From an uncultured Lachnospiraceae bacterium (lineage in GTDB: Bacteria > Bacillota > Clostridia > Lachnospirales > Lachnospiraceae), in NCBI GenBank assembly GCA_934351925.1, contig CAKRJT010000009.1:1-64000 (forward strand): a DNA stretch of 64,000 nucleotides, read 5' to 3'. This document shows positions 1 through 9,964 of this stretch, in pieces. Every line of letters starts with the position of its first letter. Positions within the stretch are counted from its first letter, which is position 1. The notes beneath the pieces were generated by a model that had not been told where the DNA came from, made no database searches, and saw only the letters and a list, made by a program, of their open reading frames with translations. A program made the translations under genes and the position numbers.

Positions 1-37
1 GATGTGTCCTATTTTATAAATCTTTTTCGGACACATC
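1..37. repeat. Inverted repeat at window edge
   Basis: GATGTGTCC (1-9) and GGACACATC (29-37) are perfect 9-bp arms around an A/T-rich 19-nt loop. It lies downstream of the minus-strand regulator that ends at 140, so it could help terminate that transcript, or be the edge of a repeat continuing outside the window. There is no clean T-tract, so the role is uncertain. Confidence 0.4.
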
Positions 38-139
38 TGCGGTGTACAATATAAAAATTTAAGCAAATCCTTTGTCTGAAAGAAATTGTGAAATAAATAA
101 AGAGTTAGATAAGCATAATTAACATAGTATGAAAACTAT

Positions 140-2047
140 TTAAAATAAATCATCCCACACATTTTGATTAAACTCTCTGAAAAAATAATTTCTATATAAT
201 TTCATATCAGGTAAATTGTTCATTAATTTGCTTATTGCATACGCACAATTTACCATATCTCCATATTTTTCATCCCTATTCCCCTGTTTTACATGATTCC
301 AAGCATAATCAAATATATATCCAGATATCTCCCCAAAAAAATCATGTTTTAATACAAGAGGAAATGTCTTCTCTATAATTTTATTTGCCTGTTCTAATTC
401 CCCCTCATTTGCAATATTACCCTCATATATTAGTAATATTTTTGACAGATGTCTGATATACAAATCATTATTTTCGCCTAAATACTCATAACTTTCAATT
501 ATTTTTTTATAATCTTTTATTTTCTCTCCAACTGATATGCTGCCATCTTCACTCATTTTTCCCATTATCATATAAAATATCGTCTGCTCCATAATAAGCA
601 GGAAAATATTTTCGTAATTTGTCCTATAATCTGGCAGACATCTTTCAAATGATTTTTTTAACATTTCAAACGCAGCTTCTTTATTATCTGCATTGCTTAA
701 GCCATTCTCAATCTCAAATATTGTTGCATACACATACATCTTATTATATGGCAAATTCCTATACTTGTTTTTTTGTTCCAGACTTTTTAACATTTCCCGT
801 GTTTCCGAATATTTTTCCATGCTAATGCTTTTTTCTATTTTCCATACCTCGTTGACCGAATCGATATTGCTTGACAAATAAAAACCAAAAAATCTTGCCG
901 GTGGCAGATTAACTTTTTCCAAAAGCTGTCTTGTAACCTTCCATGAAGCTGATACCTTTCCGTTTTCTATTCTTGATATGGTGTCCAAGCTGCATATCAG
1001 ACCTTCCTCACTATCTGTATATCCATCAGCTACGATGATTTCCTCCTGAGTCATATTCATAAGCTGTCTTCTCTGCTTAATGATTTTGCCGATAGGTACT
1101 GCATTGTACTCCCTGACTAAAAAATAGTATTCATTCGGATTAAATTCACAATTAAACATCTCATATATTGAGTTAAGCATCTTATAATATCTGTAATCAA
1201 GACTGTTTTCGTATAGCTTTTTAACATTCTCATTATCCGTCACGCGACCAACAATTCGACTTACCTCCGCCTTTGCTTTCTCCTTGAATATTTGTGGTAG
1301 AAAACGAAACCTGTTTTCCTTTGGCATCTTTTCCACCGCATTCCGGCACAGTTTGACAGCTCCCTCATAATCACCTGTCTTATTTTTATATTTGACAAGC
1401 TCATATATGATTTGTGCAAACTTATGCATCGAATTTTCACAATACACCTTCGTCTCCATAAGGCTGTATAGCTTTTCCATCATAATGACTGCCGGTATTT
1501 CATTTCCAATCCTGAGATTAAGGATTGCAAGATGACATGCTAACTGCATCTCCACATCACTGTACAGATATTTATCTGCTTCTTCAGGAATATAATGCGG
1601 TATTGTCTGTATTATTGCATCAGTTGTCAATTCTATCTGGTCTTTCAAATCTGCTTTTTTTAATGACAGAACATGCGTTGTAAAATACAGCACAAACTGT
1701 CTATCTATGTTTGTAAGCTTCATTTGCTCGTATTCTTTTATATAGTTTTCTGCACTTTCTACATCATTTTTATCGATTGCTGCTCTAATCTGTTCTCTCT
1801 TTTCCAGATATCTGTACTCATCGGCATTGAGAAATGTTTCAACTGACTTCGTATTCATGCCAAGTCGCTGCATAAATACATCAATAACTGTCTTGTCAAC
1901 TTTCCTTCCACCTCCATTTGACAGCTTGCGGATAAGCCCTGAGTCGCATATTCCATATGTAACCTTGGTCTGGGATACGCCTGTCTCCTTAATTCTCTCC
2001 AATATAAGCATTAAAATATATTCTATACCATTAAGGTCTTTCTCCAT
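140..2047 (-). CDS. Two-HTH XRE-type transcriptional regulator with TPR-like helical repeats
   Basis: This 635-residue soluble protein has two helix-turn-helix-like segments. A short divergent one lies near residues 17-60 (around SQTKVTYGICDSGLIRKLSNG). A clear XRE/Cro one lies near residues 318-368 (IGKIIKQRRQLMNMTQEE ... DTISRIENGK). The rest is almost entirely helical and resembles the TPR regions of peptide- or nutrient-sensing regulators such as the Rgg/PlcR (RRNPP) group. The start is supported by GGAGG 10 nt upstream of the ATG. It follows the GH2 gene in the same direction, with a 12-bp-arm hairpin between, so it could regulate the glycosidase genes. Target and ligand are unknown. Confidence 0.8.
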   Translation of the reverse strand: MEKDLNGIEYILMLILERIKETGVSQTKVTYGICDSGLIRKLSNGGGRKVDKTVIDVFMQRLGMNTKSVETFLNADEYRYLEKREQIRAAIDKNDVESAENYIKEYEQMKLTNIDRQFVLYFTTHVLSLKKADLKDQIELTTDAIIQTIPHYIPEEADKYLYSDVEMQLACHLAILNLRIGNEIPAVIMMEKLYSLMETKVYCENSMHKFAQIIYELVKYKNKTGDYEGAVKLCRNAVEKMPKENRFRFLPQIFKEKAKAEVSRIVGRVTDNENVKKLYENSLDYRYYKMLNSIYEMFNCEFNPNEYYFLVREYNAVPIGKIIKQRRQLMNMTQEEIIVADGYTDSEEGLICSLDTISRIENGKVSASWKVTRQLLEKVNLPPARFFGFYLSSNIDSVNEVWKIEKSISMEKYSETREMLKSLEQKNKYRNLPYNKMYVYATIFEIENGLSNADNKEAAFEMLKKSFERCLPDYRTNYENIFLLIMEQTIFYMIMGKMSEDGSISVGEKIKDYKKIIESYEYLGENNDLYIRHLSKILLIYEGNIANEGELEQANKIIEKTFPLVLKHDFFGEISGYIFDYAWNHVKQGNRDEKYGDMVNCAYAISKLMNNLPDMKLYRNYFFREFNQNVWDDLF

Positions 2048-2063
2048 TTGTGATTTACCTCCA

Positions 2064-2092
2064 TTAAGGCAGCCATTATCTGGCTGCCTTAA
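2064..2092 (-). terminator. Hairpin between GH2 gene and regulator
   Basis: Perfect 12-bp arms TTAAGGCAGCCA / TGGCTGCCTTAA surround a 5-nt loop, between the GH2 stop codon (2104) and the ribosome binding site of the downstream regulator. Either strand lacks a long T-run, so it may be a weak terminator, an mRNA 3'-end stabiliser or an attenuator that lowers expression of the regulator. Confidence 0.55.
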
Positions 2093-2103
2093 CCTATAAA
2101 TAA

Positions 2104-5100
2104 TTATTCAAACTTAAACCACTTAAGGTCAAAATTGCACCCCGGCAGGAACACAAGGTTCACATCATAAATTCCTTCCACATTGTCAAGCTCAAAATGT
2201 CTGCAGACATATCCCTCATCGCCCGCTGCACTGCCTGCAGCATTACCTGATGCTGTGTTATCGCTCATAACGAACTCCGCAATCTGATTTAAGCTGCCAT
2301 CAGCATTTGCAAAGCGGATATGTATTGTGTTCTTATCAAGAACCGAGCGTCCGCAGATTGTTATTCCATGCACGCCATGTGAGAAATCCATAGCCTTATA
2401 TGTGAGTGAGACATTGTTTCCTATTCCTGTTATGGCATCATCCCCAAGTGTGTAGGTATCACCGTACAACGCATCATTGTCCACCGCAAGATTCTCATCG
2501 TAAGCTCTCTCGTATTTCTTGAAGCTGAAGCCCTTGATATTTATATCATGGTCTGCGATAAAGCTCACTGTGCTAAGCCCCTTGAATCTCTTAGGGAGCT
2601 TATAGGTCTTTTCCTGATATGTAGCCCATATTGACGGCTTGTCATAGATTACCCTGTCCATAAGCTCTGCGCCCTCTGTGCCCGGTATTCCCTTCCATAT
2701 CTCGATAGGGAACGGCTTGTTGTTAAGCTCATACACAGGAATGGTTATCTCGTCGGAGCCGTTCCTGCCGAAGTTTACCTTCTCAAATGCGATGTAGGTT
2801 CCGCCCTTTGGCACAATTCCTCTGTCCTGTCCGACAGAAGGCGTCTCCTGTGCTGACGTGTACAAGGTTCCGTAGATGAATTCATAAGGATTGAACTCCG
2901 CAAGCCCCAAGCCCTCCGCCGTGAAGCTGACCTGCGATATAAGGCTTATCTTATCGCGCCCGTTCTTCACACAGCAGCGGACATTGTGCTTTCCGTCGCC
3001 AAGCGCCTTTAACACCTTGCATATTCTGAAACCTTCCTTCTGCGAAGCTGCACAACTGTTTTCCATAGCCGCACCAGCGCTTCCCCCTGGTATTTCGATA
3101 TCGGAAAGCTCCGCACCGTTAGAATCAACACCCGCGTCATTCGTAACCTTCCATATAATATCCCTGTATGTCGCGTTGTGTGGAAGAATCTCAGCCTCTA
3201 TCTCCACCTGTCTGTTGTCCGGTCCAAGCCTGCGGCTGCCCTTTACAATCAGGCGTACATTACGCACCGGAATTTCTTCTTGCATGTCCGTTTTATCACT
3301 TTCTGCCGTATCTAATACATTTCCGGCTCCGGAATCACCCGAGGTTTTTCCCGCTTTCCCGCATACACCTGTACAATCCTCCATGCAGAAAATACCTGAT
3401 ACCTCATCATCAGCCGCAACAACATTCAGTGTAACCACCTTAGTCTCCATTCCGACTGAGCTTACCTCAACTCTTATCTCACCCGGCTCTGTCTTAGCGC
3501 CAATCACTGCGAGGAGCTTTCCGGAGAACATTCTTCTGCTGTTCGTCTTGTACTGCTCAAAGTCCGCGCTGTCTCCGTTGTCCATTCCAAGAAGCCTTCC
3601 GGCACCTGTAACCTTTATATTCACTCTGTTGTTGGCATTGTCCACCGGGTTGCCGTCCTTATCGACAGCGCTTATGTCAATATAGGCAAGAGCATGTCCA
3701 TCGGCGGTAAGCTGTGTGCTCTCAGGCTCCACAACAAGCTCTGCCGCATCGGAAAAGCTCCTTCTTGCATCCCTTGCTATCACGCTTCCGTTCTCATCGT
3801 AAGCCACGGCTTCTATGGTTCCCGGCACATATTTTACCTTGTAATGCGCCAATAGCTGCTTTCCATGCTTGTGGTCGATATCATATTTTCCGTAAGAAGT
3901 GCCATTGACAAACAGCTCAACCTGCGGTGCATTCGACGCTATCCGCACGTCAATCTCTTCGCCCTCGGAGAAATCCCAGTAAGGGAATACATGTACCATC
4001 GGAACCTTTTTGTAGTCAGTCCACTCAGCCTGATATATGTAATACATATCCTTCTCAAACCCAGCCGTGTCAAGCTGACCGAAGTAGGAGTTCTTTGTCT
4101 GGTACGGTGTCGGCTCACCTATGTAGTCAAAACCTGTCCACAAAAACTGTCCCATGGAATACTCAGCGTCCCTGTCCATCGTGATGCAGTACTCCGTGCT
4201 CTTTGCGCCCCAGTTGGTCGTGCAGTTTCCAAGCGACGAACACTGTTCATCGTCATCGCAGAGTATCTGCTGCTCGAATGGGAACTTATATATTCCGCGG
4301 CTCTGCAGGGTGGAGGCCGTCTCACTTCCGTATATAACCCAGTCAGGGTGAGCCTTGTGATGCTCCTCATAGTATTTCTCAGCGTAGTTGTAACCCGCAA
4401 GCTTCACGATATCCGCACATTTCTGTGCGTTCTCCCAAGGCATGTAGTTAGAACCGATTGTCACGGGAGCGTTGCACTCAGGGTCATGTGCCTTCACGAA
4501 GCCAACGAGTCTTCTTGTAATCTCCTGACCGTGCTCGTCGCGGTGCGTATCATATATCTCGTTTCCTATGCTCCACATAATAATCGATACATGATTTCTG
4601 TCGCGCCTTATCCAGCTTGCAACGTCCCTTCCTGCCCAGTCGACGAAAAATCTCGCGTAATCGAACTCAGTCTTAGGAAGCTCCCACATGTCAAACGCCT
4701 CACAGTCTACGAGAAAACCGAGCTCATCTGCCAGCTCGAGCACCTCCTTCGCCGGCATGTTGTGGGAGGTGCGGATTGCATTGACGCCCATTTTTCTAAG
4801 TTTCTTTAACTTGCGCCTGAATGCGTTCACGTTGAATGCAGCTCCGAGGCACCCGTTGTCATGGTGCTCACATACACCATTTATTCTGACCTTGCGCCCG
4901 TTGAGTATGAAGCCCTTCTCAGGTGAGTACTCCTTGGTGCAGAAACCAATCCTCTGGCTCTCCTCGTGAACTGTATCACCGTCGAGGCTCAGGCTGACAC
5001 TGCATTCATACAGATTAGGCTGGTCGATATCCCAGATAAGCGGCTTTTCCACATTAAGCTCAAGCTCAATATTTTCCCTCGTTCCATTTTTTAATACAGA

Positions 5101-5727
5101 ATCACCGTCACCGCGTACATGTCCTGCCGTGAACACACAGCTTCCGGCGTGATTAAGCGACAGGCACGCCTGCACGCTCTCACACGGAATATCGTTTCCC
5201 GAATTTTCCAGCTCGACGGTGCATTTTACCTTCCATGTGCCGTCGTCATTCTTTCTCACCCTTATGTACATTCCGTCAGGCACTATATGAAGCGGTTCAA
5301 GCGTGTTAAAATATACGTCCCTTATTATTCCCGCGCCAGAATACCAGCGGGTGTTAGGCGACTGGTACACAGCTCTCACAACAAGCTCGTTCTCTCCCTC
5401 GTGGACATAAGCCGTGATATCCGCATCGAAGGTAGAATAGCCATATTTCCACTCACAGACCTCCTTATCGTTCACAAACACGGTGGTATCCATGTACACC
5501 GCGCCAAATCTCACGATAAGCTTCTTATTAAGCTGCTCCTTCGTCACCTTGAACTTCTTTCTGTACCAGCCTATGCTGCTCTCATACAGATTGTGAGTGT
5601 CATATATCAGCCAGTCATGCGGAATATCCACCGCAGCAAACTCCCCCGCAAGTGCCTCAGAATACGCCGTCCCCAACACCGTCTTTCTGAAGCCCCAGCC
5701 ATCATTCCATAAAATAGTTTTGTTCAT
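2104..5727 (-). CDS. Large GH2 family beta-galactosidase-like glycosidase
   Basis: This is a 1207-residue glycoside hydrolase family 2 enzyme, probably a beta-galactosidase or a related retaining exo-glycosidase. The order is an N-terminal jelly-roll sugar-binding domain (about 1-150), an Ig-like domain, then a TIM barrel. The expected acid/base is E390 in the NE pair of MWSIGNEIYD, and the nucleophile is E469 in IYGSETAST. C-terminal Ig-like regions follow (a DUF4982-like part near 590-700 and invasin-type folds), ending in a CBM6-like beta domain (about 1090-1207). There is no signal peptide, so it probably acts in the cytoplasm on imported oligosaccharides. It lies 43 bp after the GH31 gene, so the two are likely co-transcribed. 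The exact substrate cannot be read from sequence. Confidence 0.88.
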   Translation of the reverse strand: MNKTILWNDGWGFRKTVLGTAYSEALAGEFAAVDIPHDWLIYDTHNLYESSIGWYRKKFKVTKEQLNKKLIVRFGAVYMDTTVFVNDKEVCEWKYGYSTFDADITAYVHEGENELVVRAVYQSPNTRWYSGAGIIRDVYFNTLEPLHIVPDGMYIRVRKNDDGTWKVKCTVELENSGNDIPCESVQACLSLNHAGSCVFTAGHVRGDGDSVLKNGTRENIELELNVEKPLIWDIDQPNLYECSVSLSLDGDTVHEESQRIGFCTKEYSPEKGFILNGRKVRINGVCEHHDNGCLGAAFNVNAFRRKLKKLRKMGVNAIRTSHNMPAKEVLELADELGFLVDCEAFDMWELPKTEFDYARFFVDWAGRDVASWIRRDRNHVSIIMWSIGNEIYDTHRDEHGQEITRRLVGFVKAHDPECNAPVTIGSNYMPWENAQKCADIVKLAGYNYAEKYYEEHHKAHPDWVIYGSETASTLQSRGIYKFPFEQQILCDDDEQCSSLGNCTTNWGAKSTEYCITMDRDAEYSMGQFLWTGFDYIGEPTPYQTKNSYFGQLDTAGFEKDMYYIYQAEWTDYKKVPMVHVFPYWDFSEGEEIDVRIASNAPQVELFVNGTSYGKYDIDHKHGKQLLAHYKVKYVPGTIEAVAYDENGSVIARDARRSFSDAAELVVEPESTQLTADGHALAYIDISAVDKDGNPVDNANNRVNIKVTGAGRLLGMDNGDSADFEQYKTNSRRMFSGKLLAVIGAKTEPGEIRVEVSSVGMETKVVTLNVVAADDEVSGIFCMEDCTGVCGKAGKTSGDSGAGNVLDTAESDKTDMQEEIPVRNVRLIVKGSRRLGPDNRQVEIEAEILPHNATYRDIIWKVTNDAGVDSNGAELSDIEIPGGSAGAAMENSCAASQKEGFRICKVLKALGDGKHNVRCCVKNGRDKISLISQVSFTAEGLGLAEFNPYEFIYGTLYTSAQETPSVGQDRGIVPKGGTYIAFEKVNFGRNGSDEITIPVYELNNKPFPIEIWKGIPGTEGAELMDRVIYDKPSIWATYQEKTYKLPKRFKGLSTVSFIADHDINIKGFSFKKYERAYDENLAVDNDALYGDTYTLGDDAITGIGNNVSLTYKAMDFSHGVHGITICGRSVLDKNTIHIRFANADGSLNQIAEFVMSDNTASGNAAGSAAGDEGYVCRHFELDNVEGIYDVNLVFLPGCNFDLKWFKFE

Positions 5728-5770
5728 AACCTCTCCTTGTCAATCCAGTAAATAATTGCCGAACCCTAAA

Positions 5771-7810
5771 TCATTCACCAATCCATTCACATTCGTTGTC
5801 AAACACCGCCTCCGCGTACTCTGCGCTCTTGTACAGCGGTAGCTTATGACCGTCCCTGATAAAGAACACAATCTCCTGTGCCGGAATCTCGACAAAATAA
5901 TGTCCTGCCCCATATTTCTCAAGCTCGTACTCATCTGCCGACTTCATCCTCACCATCGTCATAGGCTCAGGCAGATACACATATCTTCCGACGGCATTCT
6001 GTGTGTACACAGGACATATCATTATATCCTCACCAACATAGAGCTGATCCTCGGTTGCAACGGCAACCCTGTCCTCCGGGTGCTCGAAGCCAAGAGGTCT
6101 GTACATAAGTGTATCCTGCTCAACAGCCTTCCTGTAAGCTTCCCACAGATACGGAATAAGTGCGTAGCGCATGGTAACTATATTCTTAAACATTTCCGTG
6201 TCGGTGAACCTGTAAAGCTCCTGATATCTTGTTCCCACCGCCGAGTGATTTCTCATAAGAGGAACGAATACAGCTAACCCCATCCAGCGCATCAGAAGCT
6301 CCTCTGTTGTATTGTCATTGAAACCGCCAATATCCGAACCGACATACATGAATCCACACATATTGAGCGACGGAAGCATCTTAAGGCTCAGAAGAATGTG
6401 GCTCCACCAGGAGTGATTGTCACCCGTCCATATTCCACCGTACCTGTGCATTCCTATATAAGATGCCCTCGAAAACATCAGAATGTCCTTGTCAGGCACA
6501 AGTTCCCTGAAGCTCTCCGAAGCCGCCCTCGTCATATTAAAGCCATAGAGGTTGTGCACATGGTCATGTCTTACCACTACCTCGCCGTCCGGCTGTGTCG
6601 CCCTGTGATAAAATCTCTCATAATCTCCGAGATTGTTCGCCACACCCTCTACCATTCCCTTAAAATCAAAGAAGCTCTGTATATCAAGGTTCTTTCCCTT
6701 GTACTCGTCAATCTTGTCAAACACCTCATTGAGATGCTTCTCTGAATAGAATATCGCCGGCTCGTTCATGTCATTCCAGAAACCGTCAATCCCTGCATCT
6801 AAGAGCACCTTGTAGCCGTGCCCGAACCATTTTCTCGCATCGGCATTGAGCACATCAGGAAAATTTACTCTTCCCGGCCACACACCGGCAACAAAGTCCT
6901 CACCGTCCGCCTCCTTGCAGAAATATCCTTTCTCCCTGCCCTCCTCGTAGGTCTCATAGCCGTCCTCAATCTTCACTCCGGCGTCGATGATAGGCACAAG
7001 ATGGATATGTTCATCCCGCATCTTTTTCACAAAATCGGCAAAATCAGGGAAAGTCTCTTTGTTGACCGTGAAGTCCTTATATCTCTCCATATAGTCTATA
7101 TCCAGATACACTGCATCTATCGGAATATTTCTCTTTCTATAGTTGTCAACCACCTCGCACACCTCGTCGGCACTCATGTAGCTCCAGCGGCACTGCTGAT
7201 ATCCGAAAGCCCATCTTGGCGGAACATAACTCTTTCCTATGATATGGCGGAACTGTTTCACAATCGAGTACAGAAGCGCGCTTGCTTCGGACTTAGATGG
7301 CTTATTCACACATTCCGGCGTGACCATATAAGCCGTGAAATTCACATTGCATACCGTAATTACAAGCTCATTCTTATCCAGATACCCTATGTCAAATAAT
7401 ACCCTTCCCGGGTAGTCGATGAATAATCCCCTCGAATTTTCAGGTTTTTCCGGATCCACAATGATGATAAAATTATGTGCCCCGTACAGCGAGCGTTTCG
7501 ACTCCGTGTGGTTAGGGTCATCGCTGCATTTGCTCTCATATATCCAGCCGCGCTTGTTTATCCCGCGCACATTCTCGCCAAGCCCGTACACCACGTCGTC
7601 CGGTGCAAGTCCGAGCTTAAACTGCATGGCACTGCCCTCGCCGTCCTCCGGCCTGTCCCACGATATTCCGCCGTAGGGCTTGAGCGCACTGTCCATATCT
7701 GCCACATTAAAAAGCCGCTCACATTCATCTTTTGCGGCAGCCATGACACTGTCCGTATTCACCACAGCATACGTCTCAAACGGTTTTCCATAAACATATT
7801 TTTTTACCAT
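5771..7810 (-). CDS. GH31 family alpha-glycosidase
   Basis: This is a retaining alpha-glycosidase of family GH31 (alpha-glucosidase or alpha-xylosidase type). The nucleophile Asp347 is in the signature WNDMNEP and the acid/base Asp464 is in GIWTGDN. The N-terminal beta-sandwich precedes the barrel, whose first strand carries AVYLDIDYM. I start at 7810, because GGAGG lies 5 nt upstream of this ATG, rather than 12 bases further upstream. The protein is about 679 residues, has no signal peptide and is presumably cytosolic. It is the upstream member of a two-gene glycosidase operon with the GH2 enzyme, so the pair may remove alpha- and beta-linked residues from the same oligosaccharide. Confidence 0.9.
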   Translation of the reverse strand: MVKKYVYGKPFETYAVVNTDSVMAAAKDECERLFNVADMDSALKPYGGISWDRPEDGEGSAMQFKLGLAPDDVVYGLGENVRGINKRGWIYESKCSDDPNHTESKRSLYGAHNFIIIVDPEKPENSRGLFIDYPGRVLFDIGYLDKNELVITVCNVNFTAYMVTPECVNKPSKSEASALLYSIVKQFRHIIGKSYVPPRWAFGYQQCRWSYMSADEVCEVVDNYRKRNIPIDAVYLDIDYMERYKDFTVNKETFPDFADFVKKMRDEHIHLVPIIDAGVKIEDGYETYEEGREKGYFCKEADGEDFVAGVWPGRVNFPDVLNADARKWFGHGYKVLLDAGIDGFWNDMNEPAIFYSEKHLNEVFDKIDEYKGKNLDIQSFFDFKGMVEGVANNLGDYERFYHRATQPDGEVVVRHDHVHNLYGFNMTRAASESFRELVPDKDILMFSRASYIGMHRYGGIWTGDNHSWWSHILLSLKMLPSLNMCGFMYVGSDIGGFNDNTTEELLMRWMGLAVFVPLMRNHSAVGTRYQELYRFTDTEMFKNIVTMRYALIPYLWEAYRKAVEQDTLMYRPLGFEHPEDRVAVATEDQLYVGEDIMICPVYTQNAVGRYVYLPEPMTMVRMKSADEYELEKYGAGHYFVEIPAQEIVFFIRDGHKLPLYKSAEYAEAVFDNECEWIGE

Positions 7811-7852
7811 AATAACCTCCAATAAAATTTGTTACCCGCGCGCCAATTCTGA

Positions 7853-7898
7853 AAAGAAAAAAGCACTGTATATGTTATTATTTTAACATATACAGTGC
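7853..7898 (-). terminator. Terminator after the purine genes
   Basis: Perfect 15-bp arms GCACTGTATATGTTA (7863-7877) and its complement (7884-7898) are followed on the minus strand by CTTTTTTCTTTTC. This is a canonical intrinsic terminator closing the purO-AICARFT unit before the GH31 gene. Confidence 0.85.
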
Positions 7899-7950
7899 CC
7901 TAATTCAACTAAATTGAATTGTCTTATTTGTACACCTGAATCCCTTTATT

Positions 7951-9129
7951 TTAGTGGTGGAAAAGACGTATTCCCGTAAATGACATAACCATATCATACT
8001 TATCCGCGCACTCGATAACTGCGTCATCCCTAACGGAGCCGCCCGGCTGTGCAATGTACTTAACGCCGCTCTTGTGTGCGCGCTCGATATTGTCCGAGAA
8101 TGGGAAGAAAGCGTCGGAACCGCAGATAACGTCTGTGTTCTTGTCAAGCCATGCTCTCTTCTCCTCCGCAGTAAATACAGGAGGCTTAACCTTGAACACC
8201 TTCTCCCATGCTCCGTCGGCAAGAAGATCCATGTACTCATCGCCGATATAGAGGTCAATTGCGTTGTCCCTGTCAGGTCTTCCGAGCTTGTCTATAAACT
8301 GAAGTCCGAGAACCTGAGGTGACTGGCGTAAGAACCAGTTGTCCGCCTTCTGTCCGGCAAGTCTCGTACAATGGATTCTCGACTGCTGGCCTGCACCGAT
8401 ACCGATAGCCTGTCCGCCCTTTACATAGCACACAGAGTTAGACTGTGTATATTTGAGAACGATGAGTGCAATCTTCATATCCATCATTGCATTCTCCGGA
8501 ATATTCTTGTTCTTTGTCACAATATTGGAAAGAAGCTCATCATTGCAGTTGAGCTCATTTCTGCCCTGCTCGAAGGTAATTCCGAATACCTGCTTCTTCT
8601 CGATAGGAGCAGGAACATATGAAGGGTCAATCTGGATAACATTATAAGCTCCCTTCTTCTTTGCACGCAGTATCTCAAGAGCCTCATCTGTGTACCCCGG
8701 AGCTATGACACCATCCGATACCTCTCTCTTTATAAGCCGCGCTGTATCCTTGTCACACACATCGGAAAGTGCAATGAAATCACCGAAGGACGACATTCTG
8801 TCCGCACCTCTCGCTCTCGCATAGGCACATGCAAGCGGGCTGAGCTCACCAAGGTCGTCAACCCAGTAAATCCTGGCAAGTGTCTCGTCAAGAGGAAGTC
8901 CCACAGCCGCTCCTGCAGGTGATACATGCTTAAACGATGTCGCCGCCGGAAGGCCTGTCGCCTTCTTTAACTCGCTGACAAGCTGCCAGCCGTTTAATGC
9001 GTCGAGGAAATTAATATATCCCGGTCTGCCATTCAGCACTGTAACCGGAAGCTCGCTTCCGTCCTCCATATATATTCTCGATGGCTTCTGATTAGGATTG
9101 CACCCGTACTTTAACTGAATCTCGTTCAT
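7951..9129 (-). CDS. Stand-alone AICAR formyltransferase (PurH C-terminal-domain type)
   Basis: This enzyme transfers a formyl group from 10-formyl-tetrahydrofolate to AICAR to give FAICAR, the penultimate step of IMP synthesis. At 392 residues it has only the AICARFT domain. The N-terminal IMP cyclohydrolase (MGS-like) domain of normal bifunctional PurH (about 510-530 residues) is absent. The catalytic Lys67-His68 is visible in ATSFKHVSPAG. The start is supported by AAGGAG upstream. It lies 57 bp after the purO-like gene, which supplies the missing cyclohydrolase, and both are under the ZTP riboswitch. The symbol purH would imply a bifunctional enzyme, so I leave it blank. Confidence 0.92.
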   Translation of the reverse strand: MNEIQLKYGCNPNQKPSRIYMEDGSELPVTVLNGRPGYINFLDALNGWQLVSELKKATGLPAATSFKHVSPAGAAVGLPLDETLARIYWVDDLGELSPLACAYARARGADRMSSFGDFIALSDVCDKDTARLIKREVSDGVIAPGYTDEALEILRAKKKGAYNVIQIDPSYVPAPIEKKQVFGITFEQGRNELNCNDELLSNIVTKNKNIPENAMMDMKIALIVLKYTQSNSVCYVKGGQAIGIGAGQQSRIHCTRLAGQKADNWFLRQSPQVLGLQFIDKLGRPDRDNAIDLYIGDEYMDLLADGAWEKVFKVKPPVFTAEEKRAWLDKNTDVICGSDAFFPFSDNIERAHKSGVKYIAQPGGSVRDDAVIECADKYDMVMSFTGIRLFHH

Positions 9130-9186
9130 GTTCGTTCTCCTTATAATATATTGTAACTTAACATTATTTGTTTCACCGTATATTTT

Positions 9187-9900
9187 CTATACATTCTTAT
9201 TATAAATTCTGCTCTCGTACTTTCCCGTCTCGATATCAATGTATCTGACAAAAAGTGACACCTTGTTTTCCTCGTTGAGGCTGTTCCATACCATATCACC
9301 GAAGGTGTCTATATCTCCTTCAATCTTAACCCACTTAGGCTCTCCCTCGAAGCTTGGAAGCGGGTTGCCGTCATGCATATATGTATGTATAAAATGTCCC
9401 TCTCCGGCTACAGGATTGCTGTAGGCGAAGGTGTATCTGTTGCATGCCTCAGGGTTGCCGTTATTGCTCTTTAAAATGGACATTGCGTAGTTGTACTTTC
9501 CGCCCTCGATATGCATGATTCCTGATATTCTAGGTGTATAGTTAGGTCCATCCGGCTCGAACTCCCTGCATCTTAATGACTGCTCGAAGGTGAGCTGCTT
9601 GTCCATTCCATCGTAGATTGTATCTGTCTGGTCACCGTTGGTAACTATCGTCTTGTTTCCAAGTACGCGGACAGGTGCATAGATTATAAGGCTTGGATCC
9701 TCAAGCTTTGAAGGGTCGAACGCCTGTGTCCTGATTCCCTCTCCATCCTCAACAAACACACGGTTTCTGCTGTTGCTGCTTCTTCCCATAATGAAGTACG
9801 CTGTGACCGCGCTCTTTCCGTCCGGCGTCTTTCCGATTATAATTCCTCTTCCCGGATAAGCATTCTGACTGAGCTCCTGTTCAAGTGATAACATTTCCAT
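9187..9900 (-). CDS. purO: PurO-type IMP cyclohydrolase
   Basis: This 237-residue protein closes the ring of FAICAR to give IMP. It belongs to the PurO-like family first described in archaea, seen in the N-terminal segment NAYPGRGIIIGKTPDGKSAV and the later GGKYNYAMSILKSNNGNPEA. It is unrelated to the MGS-like cyclohydrolase domain of bacterial PurH. The start is ATG with GGAGG 7 nt upstream. It is the first gene of the unit controlled by the ZTP riboswitch and precedes the single-domain AICAR formyltransferase, so the two together replace bifunctional PurH. Known family members occur in archaea and in some Clostridia. Confidence 0.9.
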   Translation of the reverse strand: MEMLSLEQELSQNAYPGRGIIIGKTPDGKSAVTAYFIMGRSSNSRNRVFVEDGEGIRTQAFDPSKLEDPSLIIYAPVRVLGNKTIVTNGDQTDTIYDGMDKQLTFEQSLRCREFEPDGPNYTPRISGIMHIEGGKYNYAMSILKSNNGNPEACNRYTFAYSNPVAGEGHFIHTYMHDGNPLPSFEGEPKWVKIEGDIDTFGDMVWNSLNEENKVSLFVRYIDIETGKYESRIYNKNV

Positions 9901-9964
9901 TGTGGTTCCTCCAATTTTTCCCTATTTTAACCAAGCTTATTAATTTGTTTTTGTATAAGCAGTT

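Noticed and set aside
2891..3685. 264-codon plus-strand frame inside the GH2 gene
   Set aside because: Antisense shadow of a clear GH2 coding region. The translation is Ser/Pro/Leu-rich without domain features.
3865..4809. 314-codon plus-strand frame inside the GH2 gene
   Set aside because: Antisense to the GH2 catalytic barrel; no ribosome binding site and no recognisable motif.
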